Shown here piece by piece: positions 55,233-63,027 of a DNA stretch of 64,000 nucleotides (position 1 is its first letter; each line of letters opens with the position of its first letter). The translations under genes were made by a program, and so were the position numbers. The notes below the pieces were generated by a model. It was not told the DNA's origin. It saw only the letters and a list, made by a program, of their open reading frames with translations, and searched no databases. The stretch is from Rhizobium rhododendri (GTDB lineage Bacteria > Pseudomonadota > Alphaproteobacteria > Rhizobiales > Rhizobiaceae). The stretch spans positions 62,001-126,000 of the forward strand of contig NZ_CP117269.1 of assembly GCF_007000325.2 (NCBI RefSeq). The letters are read 5' to 3'.

Positions 55233-55724
55233 GTGACGCAGCAGTCCGAAATTGAGCACCGCAGCCCAATCCTCGTCTTTCTTACAAAGCGCGCAGCTGA
55301 TGTGGTGATCTCGCAGCTTGAGAAGCATGGATATACAGCAGTCGCTGTCTACACTGTCCCTGCATTGTTCGATGCACTCCGCTCAGGAACTTATACCCTG
55401 GCAGTAACAACCCGGCCAGGTATCGCTACGGTTCGAAACATAAAGCTCATTCCCGTCTTGAACCTTGAAGTGTTTTTTTATGATGGCCACATTGATCAAA
55501 CAGATTCCACCGCTTGGCCAAGGCGATTTGATGGCAATGCTTTCATGGAGCGCCTCAGAATCTTGAACGTTCCGAGGCTAACGCGCGGATTTAGCAAATA
55601 TGACAATCCTTCCTCAGAGCACTGCCAAAAAGTTGGGCTCTTCTCTACGTTGTTGAATGCTAGCATTTCATTTTATAACAACCGGCTTCCTGCGATGCGA
55701 GTTGTTAAAAATGAACGTCGTTAG
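55233..55724 (+). CDS. receiver-like protein of unknown function, paralog B
   Basis: 163 residues from GTG 55233, with AGGAG upstream. N-terminal 75 residues resemble the 50196 protein: 'PILVFLTKRAADVVISQLEK', 'VPALFDALRSGTYTLAVTT', 'IATVRNIKLIPVLNLEVFF'. No phospho-Asp at the usual place. Longer C-terminal tail than paralog A. Overlaps the next gene's start by 14 bases. Confidence 0.75.
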   Translation: MTQQSEIEHRSPILVFLTKRAADVVISQLEKHGYTAVAVYTVPALFDALRSGTYTLAVTTRPGIATVRNIKLIPVLNLEVFFYDGHIDQTDSTAWPRRFDGNAFMERLRILNVPRLTRGFSKYDNPSSEHCQKVGLFSTLLNASISFYNNRLPAMRVVKNERR

Positions 55725-56052
55725 GCAGAAGAGCCTTGGGCTAGATGAGGCCAGTGATACAAACAGCAAAATAGACCAATCGCTTGAAGCGGAGAAGAGT
55801 CCGTTTACGATTGCTCGGGAGAAACCTCGTCTCTGGATGTCCACGGTGGATGAGTTTCAAAATGCAGCTTTGAAGCGGGAGCTGCTTCTTTGTGGAGGTT
55901 GCATCATCATGATATTGGCAATCGGCGCGGCTTCGACCGCGGGGTTAGTTATCACTGCCTTTTTCGTCCTCATTTCGATTGGCAACATCTTTAAGAAAGT
56001 GGTTCTCTCGGTTATAGGCGAAATACGTAATCACGTCGCTTTGAGGCGCTAA
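55711..56052 (+). CDS. two-helix membrane protein, 113 aa
   Basis: ATG 55711 overlaps the end of the receiver-like gene by 14 bases, suggesting coupling. N-terminal 55 residues charged ('DEASDTNSKIDQSLEAEKS'), then two close hydrophobic helices 'LLLCGGCIIMILAIGAAST' and 'VITAFFVLISIGNIFKKV', basic tail. No family recognised; possibly the membrane partner of the receiver-like protein. Confidence 0.65.
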   Translation: MNVVRQKSLGLDEASDTNSKIDQSLEAEKSPFTIAREKPRLWMSTVDEFQNAALKRELLLCGGCIIMILAIGAASTAGLVITAFFVLISIGNIFKKVVLSVIGEIRNHVALRR

Positions 56053-56222
56053 GCGACTGGGCTAGTTCCCATGGCATTATTTTCCTGGTTGTCGCGCGCG
56101 CTTGCTACATTACCATCGTGCTTATCGTTAGATAGATTATACCAACGAGCGCGATGTGTGACTCTGTTGGGGTTCCCAAAAGTCGACGAATCTGACTCGA
56201 TGGCGCAAACAGGAGGTTTGCA

Positions 56223-56990
56223 ATGGGTTCAGCGCTTTCGTTGCGGCAGGATTTCGATGGTACGGGTCTGCGTCTACTGGCGCGGCAGACGAAGGATGCC
56301 AATCAGGCACGACGCCTATTGCCGCTGGCCTCGATCTATGATGGCGGCTCGCGCGCGGATGCGGCCCGGCTTGGCAGCGTGACGGTCCAAATCGTGCGCG
56401 ACTGGGTGGTGCGTTTCAATGCCCGCGGCCCCGATGGGCTGATCAACGGCAAGGCTCCAGGTGGGCGGGCGAAACTGAATGATACCCAGCGGCAGGCATT
56501 AGCAAAGATCGTGGAACGGGGACCGATTCCGGCCGTCGATGGCGTCGTGCGATGGCGGCGCAGAGATCTGGCGCAGTGGATCTTCGAAGAATTCCGTGTC
56601 TCCATGGACGATACGACGGTCGGACGAGAGTTGAAGGCTCTGGGCTTTGCCAAGATCTCTGCTCGTCCCCGCCATTATGCGCAGAATGAGCTGGAGGGCG
56701 ACGCTTTTAAAAAGACTTTGCAGCCGCGCTTGCAGAGATCCGGGCCAAATGCCCGCCCGGCACGGATCTCGAAATCTGGAGGGCCGATGAAGCTCGCATA
56801 GGACAGAAAAACAAGATCACGCGCCGTTGGGCACGTCGGGGAACCCGACCTTCTGCACCGCACGATCAGCGCACCATGTGGGCGTATATCTTCGGCGCAA
56901 TCTGCCCCAAGAAAGGCAAGGGGGCAGGTCTCGTTCTTCCCTATTGCGACACAGACGCCATGCAGCAGCATCTCGACGAAATCAGCCTTG
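56223..56990 (+). pseudogene. IS630-family transposase, frameshifted and 3' truncated
   Basis: ATG 56223 with AGGAGG upstream. N-terminal helix-turn-helix 'YDGGSRADAARLGSVTVQIV' and 'RGPDGLINGKAPGGRAKL'. Near 56707-56715 the frame shifts by one base: the shifted frame continues 'FAAALAEIRAKCPPGTDLEIW', 'RADEARIGQKNKITRRWARR' (first Asp), 'WAYIFGAICPKKGKGAGLVL', 'PYCDTDAMQQHLDEIS', then homology ends at about 56990. The last catalytic residues are missing. Confidence 0.82.
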
Positions 56991-57136
56991 CTCTTCCGTG
57001 GAAGATGCCCTTCACCGCATTAACTGCACCGATCTGTTGATTGTGATTAGCATACAGAAATGCCCGTACCAACCTGAGAAATAGAAAGCTTTTATCATGT
57101 TTCGGCATCAGGACTTTAGGCTCAGGACTCGTTAAA

Positions 57137-57891
57137 TCAGAGCCAGAAGATAACGGCGGCCGCGATGCATATGCTTGAGAAGAAGGTGTGAGCGCAACGG
57201 TCGTATCGGGTGTGAATTCGCCTCCAGTCCTTGAGCCTGCCGAACATGTTTTCGATCTTGTGCCGCTTTTTGTAGAGCGCTGGATCGTGCGGGATCGGCA
57301 CCTTGCGGTTTGCCCGTGATGGAATGCAGGCCGTTATCTTGCGTTGCGCCAAGGCGTCTCGAAACCAGTCGGCGTCATATCCCTTGTCGGCAAGAAGCGT
57401 CTTTGCCTTGGGAAAAGCATGCAGCATCCGCGCGGCACCTTTGTAGTCGCTCATCTGCCCTTCGCTCAAAAGCAGGATCAGTGGCCGACCGTGACCATCG
57501 CAAACAGCATGCAGCTTGGAGTTCAACCCGCCTTTGGTGCGTCCGATACGTCGGGGAACATCCCCTTTTTTAGCAGGCTGGCTGCGGTGCGATGGGCTTT
57601 CAAATGGGTCGCGTCGATCATCAATTGCTCAGGCTTGCCCCGCTTTGCTGTCAGTTCGGCCAGTATGCGATTGAACACCCCGAGCCTGCTCCACCGGATG
57701 AAGCGGTTGTAGATCGTCTTGTGCGGCCCATACTCTTTGGGAGCGTCACGCCATCGCAACCCATTGCGCAGAACGAAGATGATGCCGCTCAAGACACGCC
57801 TGTCATCCACGCGCGGAACGCCATGCGATAGCGGAAAATAAGGCTCGATACGGCGCATTTGCGCGTCTGACAAAAACATCAAATCACTCAT
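57137..57891 (-). CDS. IS5-family transposase (OrfA-OrfB by -1 frameshift)
   Basis: OrfA runs from ATG 57891 to a stop at 57523; OrfB continues to 57137. Joined at the slippery heptamer A-AAA-AAG (57565-57571 on the plus strand, read in codons CTA-AAA-AAG): a -1 slip gives 'GDVPRRIGRTKGGLNSKLHA'. The fused protein of 251 residues has 'LMIDATHLKAHR' (Asp), 'LLADKGYDADWF' (Asp) and 'KIENMFGRLKDWRRIHTRYD' (Glu, YREK-like). Looks active. Confidence 0.9.
57565..57571 (-). promoter_or_regulatory. programmed -1 frameshift heptamer A_AAA_AAG
   Basis: On the minus strand the codons CTA-AAA-AAG-GGG occur where orfA overlaps orfB. A slip by -1 puts ribosomes in the orfB frame, whose sequence continues the transposase without a gap. 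The heptamer is the classic strong slippery site. Confidence 0.8.
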
Positions 57892-57967
57892 GGCGGTCCC
57901 TCCGTTCGATCCCAGTGAACCAGAACCGAGGAAACCCCGCAAGCTATTTAATAGGTCCTGAGCCTAG

Positions 57968-59381
57968 CATTACAGTTGCAGTTTTAGTTTCAAATGAGCG
58001 CGTCGTGCGGCAGCTTGATGCGCTCGTCTCCAACATGACCATGCGATGATGTGGGCGGGCTTTATACGCCGCTGGGCAAGCTTATTCGCAATGCGTCGGA
58101 CCTCTTGGATGGACCAGCGGATCAGATCGTAATGGTCGGCATCCTCGGTCTTTTTTGGGGTGCCGCATTATTGGCGCGATATCGGATCACAGCCATCATT
58201 GCGAAGGCGAGCATGACGAGCGAGACATGGCGATGCCAGCCATGCCACGAGCGGGTCTCGTTATGATCGAGGCCGAGTTCGTTCTTGGCTGTCTCGAAGC
58301 TATCTTCGATTGCCCAACGGTGACCTTCGACGGATACGAGCGTCTGAATGCCTGTTCCGGCCGGGCACCAAGTCGTGAAGAATGCGAGGTCGCCATCGCT
58401 GATATTGCGCCGGATCAACAAGCCACGCGTCCAAAGCCCGGTTTGCGTATCACTGTATTCGTCGGCATCGATATCGGCCAGTTCGCAGTAGGCCCAGTCA
58501 TGAAGCCGCGCGCCTTTTGTGCCATCGCCAGCGGAAAGGCGATGCCATGCAGCCGGATCGAGATCACGGGCAATCTCAAGAGCGGTTCCTGCGACGAAAG
58601 GCTTACCAGACCAAGCGCCAAAATGATGGTCGGATTTAACCCCAAGAACGTAACCTTTGCAGGCTCGGCGCAGCGCTCCTTCGACGTCTCCGACGCCATA
58701 CACCGCATCTGCTGCCACCCATGAAAACGGCACTTTGGCTGTCAGCGCCCGCCGAATCATATCGACAGCGAGGGCAGGCTTGGTAGCGAAGGCTACAGCT
58801 TCAGGAACATGAGCGGCGGCAAGCCTTGCCGGATCGCTGGTCCAACTCTTTGGCAAGTACAAGGCTCGATCGATAAAGGCATGACCACGATCGGAAACAT
58901 AGGCGGTGAACACACCGATTTGGCAGTTCGTTACCTTGCCCGCTGACCCTGTATATTGACGTGAAACACCGCAAGATGTCTTGCCCTGCTTGAGGAAGCC
59001 GGTCTCATCAATGACCAGGACCGCATCATCTGTGGCAAGGTGCTCCACAACATACTCGCGCACAATGTCGCGAAGTCCGTCTGCGTCCCAGCGTCCACGA
59101 CCCAAGATGGCTTGCTGTCGCCACGGACCAGGATCGCCAGCCGCCTCAGCGCGCATCCAACCTGTCTTACGGCGCTCATCACCTAACAAGCCGTCCAGGA
59201 AAAGGTTCGCAGATGCTGCAACGCGCTCCTGCGTAAACAATCCGCGCATACGCGCCTTAACTTCACGCAGCGACGATGCCCAAAGTTCCAACGTTGTCTC
59301 GATCGATGCACCCATCATCCATGACCTCCGAATCATGGAGGCCTATAGATTCAGAACTTGTAAAAATACGCAACTGTAATG
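57968..59381 (-). mobile_element. IS701-family insertion sequence, copy 1
   Basis: Ends CATTACAGTTGC.. at 57968 and ..GCAACTGTAATG at 59381 form terminal inverted repeats; both sides are flanked by CTAG (57964-57967, 59382-59385), a 4-base target duplication typical of IS701. 1414 bp. The DNA from its transposase end is identical to the element beginning at 63028, in opposite orientation. Confidence 0.9.
58122..59336 (-). pseudogene. IS701-family transposase, C-terminal frameshift
   Basis: 404 residues from ATG 59336. DDE fold: 'AVLVIDETGFLKQGKTSCGV' (first Asp), 'SWVAADAVYGVGDVEGALRR' (second), 'RWAIEDSFETAKNELGLDHN' (Glu). It stops at 58122 after 'KRPRMPTITI'. In another frame, directly downstream, 'DLIRWSIQEVRRIANKLAQR', 'RIKPAHIIAWSCWRRAHQAA' continues to a TAA at 57970-57972, inside the terminal repeat, so about 50 residues are lost through an indel near 58130-58150. 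Catalytic core intact; activity uncertain. Confidence 0.85.
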
Positions 59382-59513
59382 CTAGACAATCTACCGTAAA
59401 AGTTTTAAACTCTACCAAATGACGGTAAATGCAGCAAGTTTGCCCGCTAACTCTGATCTTACAGCCAATATTAAGCTCTCGTCTCTATTCTTTGAGAAAC
59501 TGAGGAGCGCGCT

Positions 59514-60275
59514 ATGAACATGCAATGTCGGGGCTGCAAAGACGGCCAAGACTTTCCGCTTCAATTTTCGATGGCCTTCCAACCGATCGTCAACGTCGCA
59601 GACCAAACCGTCTACGCACACGAGGCACTTGTCCGTGGGGCTAACGGGGAGGGGGCGATGAGTATTTTGTCAGCGGTGGATGCTGAGAACCGATACCTCT
59701 TCGATCAGCAGTGTCGGGTTAAAGCCATCGAGCTTGCATCGAAACTCTTTCCGCCGGCCGAGCTACCGCGGCTGGCCATCAATTTCATGCCGAAGGCCGT
59801 TTATGAGCCGCGTGCCTGCATTAGGCTAACGTTGGCAACGGCCGCGAAAACCGGCTTTCCAGCCGACCGGATCATTTTCGAGTTCACAGAGACGGAGAAG
59901 CTCGACATCGACCACGTCCTGAAGATCCTGGCAACCTATCGAGAAATTGGTTTCATGACGGCGATCGATGACTTCGGGGCTGGCTACGCCGGTCTTGGGT
60001 TGCTCGCCAAGTTTCAGCCGGACATCGTCAAGCTCGATATGGAGCTTATTCGCGATATCGACACGAATGCCGCCAAGCGAACGATCGTGCGCCATTCGGT
60101 CACCATGCTAAAGGACATGGGCGTCATTCCCCTATGCGAAGGGATTGAAACTCGCGGGGAGAAATCCGCGCTGGAAGACCTCGGTGTCGAACTCATGCAA
60201 GGATATCTGTTCTCGAAACCCGTGTTTGAATCGGTCGCGAAGGATATTCCAGCTCTCAAGAGCTGCCAGATTTGA
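59514..60275 (+). CDS. EAL-domain protein (c-di-GMP phosphodiesterase)
   Basis: 253 residues, EAL domain only. Catalytic motifs intact: 'HEALVRG' (EAL), 'LAINFMPKAV' (Asn), 'IIFEFTETEKL' (Glu), 'TAIDDFGAGYAG' (two Asp), 'DIVKLDMELI' (Lys, Asp), 'IPLCEGIETRGE' (Glu), 'QGYLFSKPV'. Short N-terminal lead with two cysteines ('MQCRGCKDGQ'). Hydrolyses c-di-GMP, favouring motility over biofilm. Lies between the two IS701 copies; light sensing not indicated. Confidence 0.93.
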   Translation: MNMQCRGCKDGQDFPLQFSMAFQPIVNVADQTVYAHEALVRGANGEGAMSILSAVDAENRYLFDQQCRVKAIELASKLFPPAELPRLAINFMPKAVYEPRACIRLTLATAAKTGFPADRIIFEFTETEKLDIDHVLKILATYREIGFMTAIDDFGAGYAGLGLLAKFQPDIVKLDMELIRDIDTNAAKRTIVRHSVTMLKDMGVIPLCEGIETRGEKSALEDLGVELMQGYLFSKPVFESVAKDIPALKSCQI

Positions 60276-60279
60276 GCAA

Positions 60280-60676
60280 ACGGACGTTTTCGAACATAGT
60301 CGAGTGCTGTTGCGAGAAGCGGTTGCGTCACTACTCGATATCGGAAAGGCCGAGCAGCGTCCCTTCGACATGGTTGCGGGTTTGGCCGCCGATCCAGACC
60401 TGGCACGCGTCATCCCGGCCCACATGTACACGCTCCTTGCGGCCGAGACAGGTGCCCTGCGCGGCCGCGCGCGGCCATCACTGCGCAGCTGGGAGCGAGA
60501 CATGGCACTCCTTGAGACCGCGACGGGTGCAAGCTGCTGCAACATACTACTTCAGAGTTGACCCCGATTATCTGCGGGACCTCACCCGTAGGACGGAGCG
60601 CGGCGAGTTCGCCATCGGTCCGATGCTGATGTCACTCGCCAAGGCCAATGCCGCCAGACGTGATCGGACCGGGTGA
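60280..60676 (+). pseudogene. unrecognised coding remnant (frame change)
   Basis: Directly after the EAL gene. One frame reads 'LLREAVASLLDIGKAEQRPF' ... 'MYTLLAAETGALRGRARPSL' to about 60540, then another continues 'DPDYLRDLTRRTERGEFAIG' to a TGA at 60676. Both parts look like protein, separated by a frame change around 60540-60560. I do not know the family. Confidence 0.4.
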
Positions 60677-60787
60677 GGGAGGGATGGAATGACTGGGCGG
60701 ATGTAGCGGATCGTCGCTCAGAACCCATCCGTAACGCTTCGGGCTAAACTGGAGAAGACGCTTCTCAAGCTAGGGATGGCGCCAGTG

Positions 60788-61801
60788 TTAGCCATTGAGC
60801 CGCTCAGGGCAAATTTTTGCGACGATGTCCTGAAGTTGCTTGATGTGGTCGACAAGCCAATCGAGTTCTTCCTTGGTGATTTCGTAGTGAGCCGAATAAC
60901 GGGCATCCACATAGGCACGATCAAGCCTTGTGAATGATCGCGTCGCAAACTTTGTGTCACGTGCCCACGCCTCAATTAAGCGTTGATCGACGCGCTCGGC
61001 ATGGGTTCTGAGCATGTTAAGGCGGTGCGATTTCGGGCTGTAAAGCGTCAGTACGAGAAGCGCGCAGTGATAAAAGCGTTCGGTCGCCTGATGCAAATTG
61101 AACGCGGCAAGCTTGAAATTTTTCCGGCTGAGACAAAACTCCGCTATTGCGATAAATTCTACTGCATCCGGAAACCACTGATCGAAATGCCGCTGCGCCT
61201 CTTGCCGCTCAGCTTCTGGCGCCAGTGACTTGGGCTCGGTTAGCGGATGCCCCGGGGCTTCGTATAGCATGATGCCATCACGGGCGATGTCGACAAAGAA
61301 GGGCAGGCCGCGGGCAAGTTTATCATTCACGTCCGGCAAGCTATGAACGATGACTTTAGCCGGCGTCTGGAGGCGCTGTGTGACGGTAAATTCCTGTGTG
61401 AGGTGTTCGTCTATCTTAAGCCAGACTTCGTTTTCCTCAGCAAATCTGTTGGTGTTGACGATGGCCAGAAGGTCGTAGTCGGAGCGATAACCACTGTCGT
61501 GGTCTTCGACCCAGTCACCACGAGCGTAGGAGCCAAACAGGATCAACTTCAGGATCCGTCCAGCCCGAGCTTTTTCGGAAAGCTTGGTCTTCTGGGCGTC
61601 CTCGAACTCCTCAAATATGATCTTCACGACCTGAGACAGCTCGCGGCGTTTTCTGTCGGGGAGATGATCAAGTTGCTCGGGGAAGATCAAAAAAATGGCC
61701 TCATGAAATTTTCTTTGGACGTCGCACTTACGACAGATCGATTCTGGGACGCCGCCGGAAAAAACGCAAGCGTAAGGATCAGCCTTCTGGAAGGCGACCA
61801 T
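60788..61801 (-). CDS. nucleotidyltransferase + HEPN fused protein
   Basis: Up to 337 residues; the first 45 have no family match, so the true start may be later. MNT domain: 'LILFGSYARGDWVED' (GSxxRGD), 'YRSDYDLLAIV' (D-x-D), a third acidic residue follows. C-terminal HEPN: 'AFNLHQATERFYHCALLVLT', 'YSPKSHRLNMLRTHAERV' and 'YVDARYSAHYEITKEEL'. MNT and HEPN pairs form RNase toxin/AMPylating antitoxin systems (HepT-MntA); here both are in one chain. Next to a HigBA-type locus. Confidence 0.88.
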   Translation of the reverse strand: MVAFQKADPYACVFSGGVPESICRKCDVQRKFHEAIFLIFPEQLDHLPDRKRRELSQVVKIIFEEFEDAQKTKLSEKARAGRILKLILFGSYARGDWVEDHDSGYRSDYDLLAIVNTNRFAEENEVWLKIDEHLTQEFTVTQRLQTPAKVIVHSLPDVNDKLARGLPFFVDIARDGIMLYEAPGHPLTEPKSLAPEAERQEAQRHFDQWFPDAVEFIAIAEFCLSRKNFKLAAFNLHQATERFYHCALLVLTLYSPKSHRLNMLRTHAERVDQRLIEAWARDTKFATRSFTRLDRAYVDARYSAHYEITKEELDWLVDHIKQLQDIVAKICPERLNG

Positions 61802-62108
61802 TCGCCCGTCGCGGTGATGAGCCGTGGGGACAATTAGGGTCGCGCCATCGCGTTTTACCGATGTTCAGGAACTCGGCACAAGCCTTGACACGAATCCCGC
61901 ATCTGAAGTGTTTTAGTAGAATTCAACTTGAGAAGCGAATTCAAGGGCAGCCTGTTTTCACAGGATCGGCTTGTGGCCGAGGCTCTGAACGTTTGTCCGA
62001 ACCGTATTATCCGGAAGCGAGAGAGAACGCGCGTGATGGAGGATCGGATTTAAGCATGATGAAATATCCAGATAGGTCCGTTGCAAGTTATACCAGTTCA
62101 GATATAAA
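61802..62108. other. 307-base gap, promoter region
   Basis: Between the MNT-HEPN gene (leftward) and higB remnant (rightward). An 83-codon frame overlaps but has no protein character. Probably the promoters of both units. Confidence 0.4.
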
Positions 62109-62493
62109 ATGAATATGAACCAAAACGAACGCCCGCTTGAATGGATAGGCAGTAGCCGAAAAGACCTGCTAAAACTTCCAGCAGATGTGCGCAAGTAGTT
62201 CGGTTATGCCTTGCATTTTGCCCCAGCACGGCGGCCAGCACCATGCGCCCAGGGTACTGAAGGGCTTCGGTGGAGCCGGTGTGCTGGAAGTGGTTTAGAA
62301 CGATGAAGGCGGTACCTACCGCGCCGTTTACACGGTTAGGTTTGAAGAGGCTGTATTCGTCCTTCATTGCTTTCAGAAAAAGAGCAAAAGCGGGATCGCT
62401 ACACCGAAAGAGGATATGGATATCATCCGAGCCTGCCTCAAGGTTGCGGAGATTCTTGCAAAGGAGATAAGCAATGGCACCTCGCATCATTAA
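62109..62493 (+). pseudogene. HigB-type toxin (phage Gp49-like), inactivated
   Basis: ATG 62109: 'MNMNQNERPLEWIGSSRKDL', 'LKLPADVRK' then TAG (62196-62198), 'FGYALHFA', a frameshift, 'LKGFGGAGVLEVV', TAG (62296-62298), 'DEGGTYRAVYTVRFEEAVFV', 'LHCFQKKSKSGIATPKED', to TAA 62491-62493. This is the RelE/HigB fold (Gp49-like family) with two nonsense codons and a frame break, so no toxin. Its end overlaps the antitoxin start by 20 bases. Confidence 0.8.
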
Positions 62494-62809
62494 TGGCATT
62501 GAGGTCGAAAGCGGTTCCGGCAATGTATTTGCGGATCTGGGGCTTGCCGATGCTGAGAAGCTGAAAATAAAATCCGGTCTTGTCATCGAGATTGCGAAAG
62601 CGGTGCGCCGACTTGATTTGACGCAAGAACAGGCGGGCCATCGCATGGGACTTCCGCAACCGAAAGTATCCTTGCTGCTTCGAGGCGATTTCGCAAACCT
62701 GTCGGAGCGCAAACTTATGGAATGTTTGAGCCGGCTTGGATATGACATCGAAATTACCGTGAAGCCGACTGCCGATCCAGTCGGGCATCTGACGCTCGCG
62801 GTTGCTTGA
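62474..62809 (+). CDS. HigA-type antitoxin, XRE-family HTH
   Basis: 111 residues, intact. Helix-turn-helix 'LTQEQAGHRMGLPQPKVSL' 'LLRGDFANLSERKLMECL', C-terminal 'RLGYDIEITVKPTADPVGHL' as in HigA2-type antitoxins downstream of Gp49-like toxins. Starts inside the toxin remnant. May still act as a repressor of its own promoter. Confidence 0.92.
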   Translation: MAPRIINGIEVESGSGNVFADLGLADAEKLKIKSGLVIEIAKAVRRLDLTQEQAGHRMGLPQPKVSLLLRGDFANLSERKLMECLSRLGYDIEITVKPTADPVGHLTLAVA

Positions 62810-63027
62810 GACGCAAGCGGTCAAAATGGGCGGAAAACTGCGGTGCTGCCGATGATCAGGCAGGTGACAAACCGGTCAAGGGAATGTCACCGTTACAAGC
62901 TTTCCGTCAGCGCATTTGCTGCTGGCTCCAGACCTGGAGGCGAACGGGCTTCCCATCGCTGTAGATTGCGGCTCCAACAACTCCTTTGAGCCCGCTGCAT
63001 TGAGACATGATCGTGGAAATTCCCTAG

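Larger units (their letters stand above)
57119..57964 (-). mobile_element. complete IS5-family (IS427-type) insertion sequence, 846 bp
   Basis: Terminal inverted repeats GGCTCAGGAC at both ends (57119-57128; and reversed at 57955-57964), both preceded outward by TA, fitting a 2-base TA target duplication. Contains two overlapping frames joined by a -1 frameshift site. The right end touches the IS701 copy at its CTAG target. Confidence 0.85.

Noticed and set aside
56700..56720. Programmed frameshift in the IS630 element at its A5G tract
   Set aside because: The in-frame codons TTT-AAA-AAG do not make a slippery heptamer for a -1 slip, and the element is 3' truncated, so an indel is more likely.
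62820..63020. Minus-strand peptide with 'GAAIYSDGKPVRL', reminiscent of a CorA N-terminus
   Set aside because: Under 25 residues of weak similarity followed by a stop; not enough to call a remnant.
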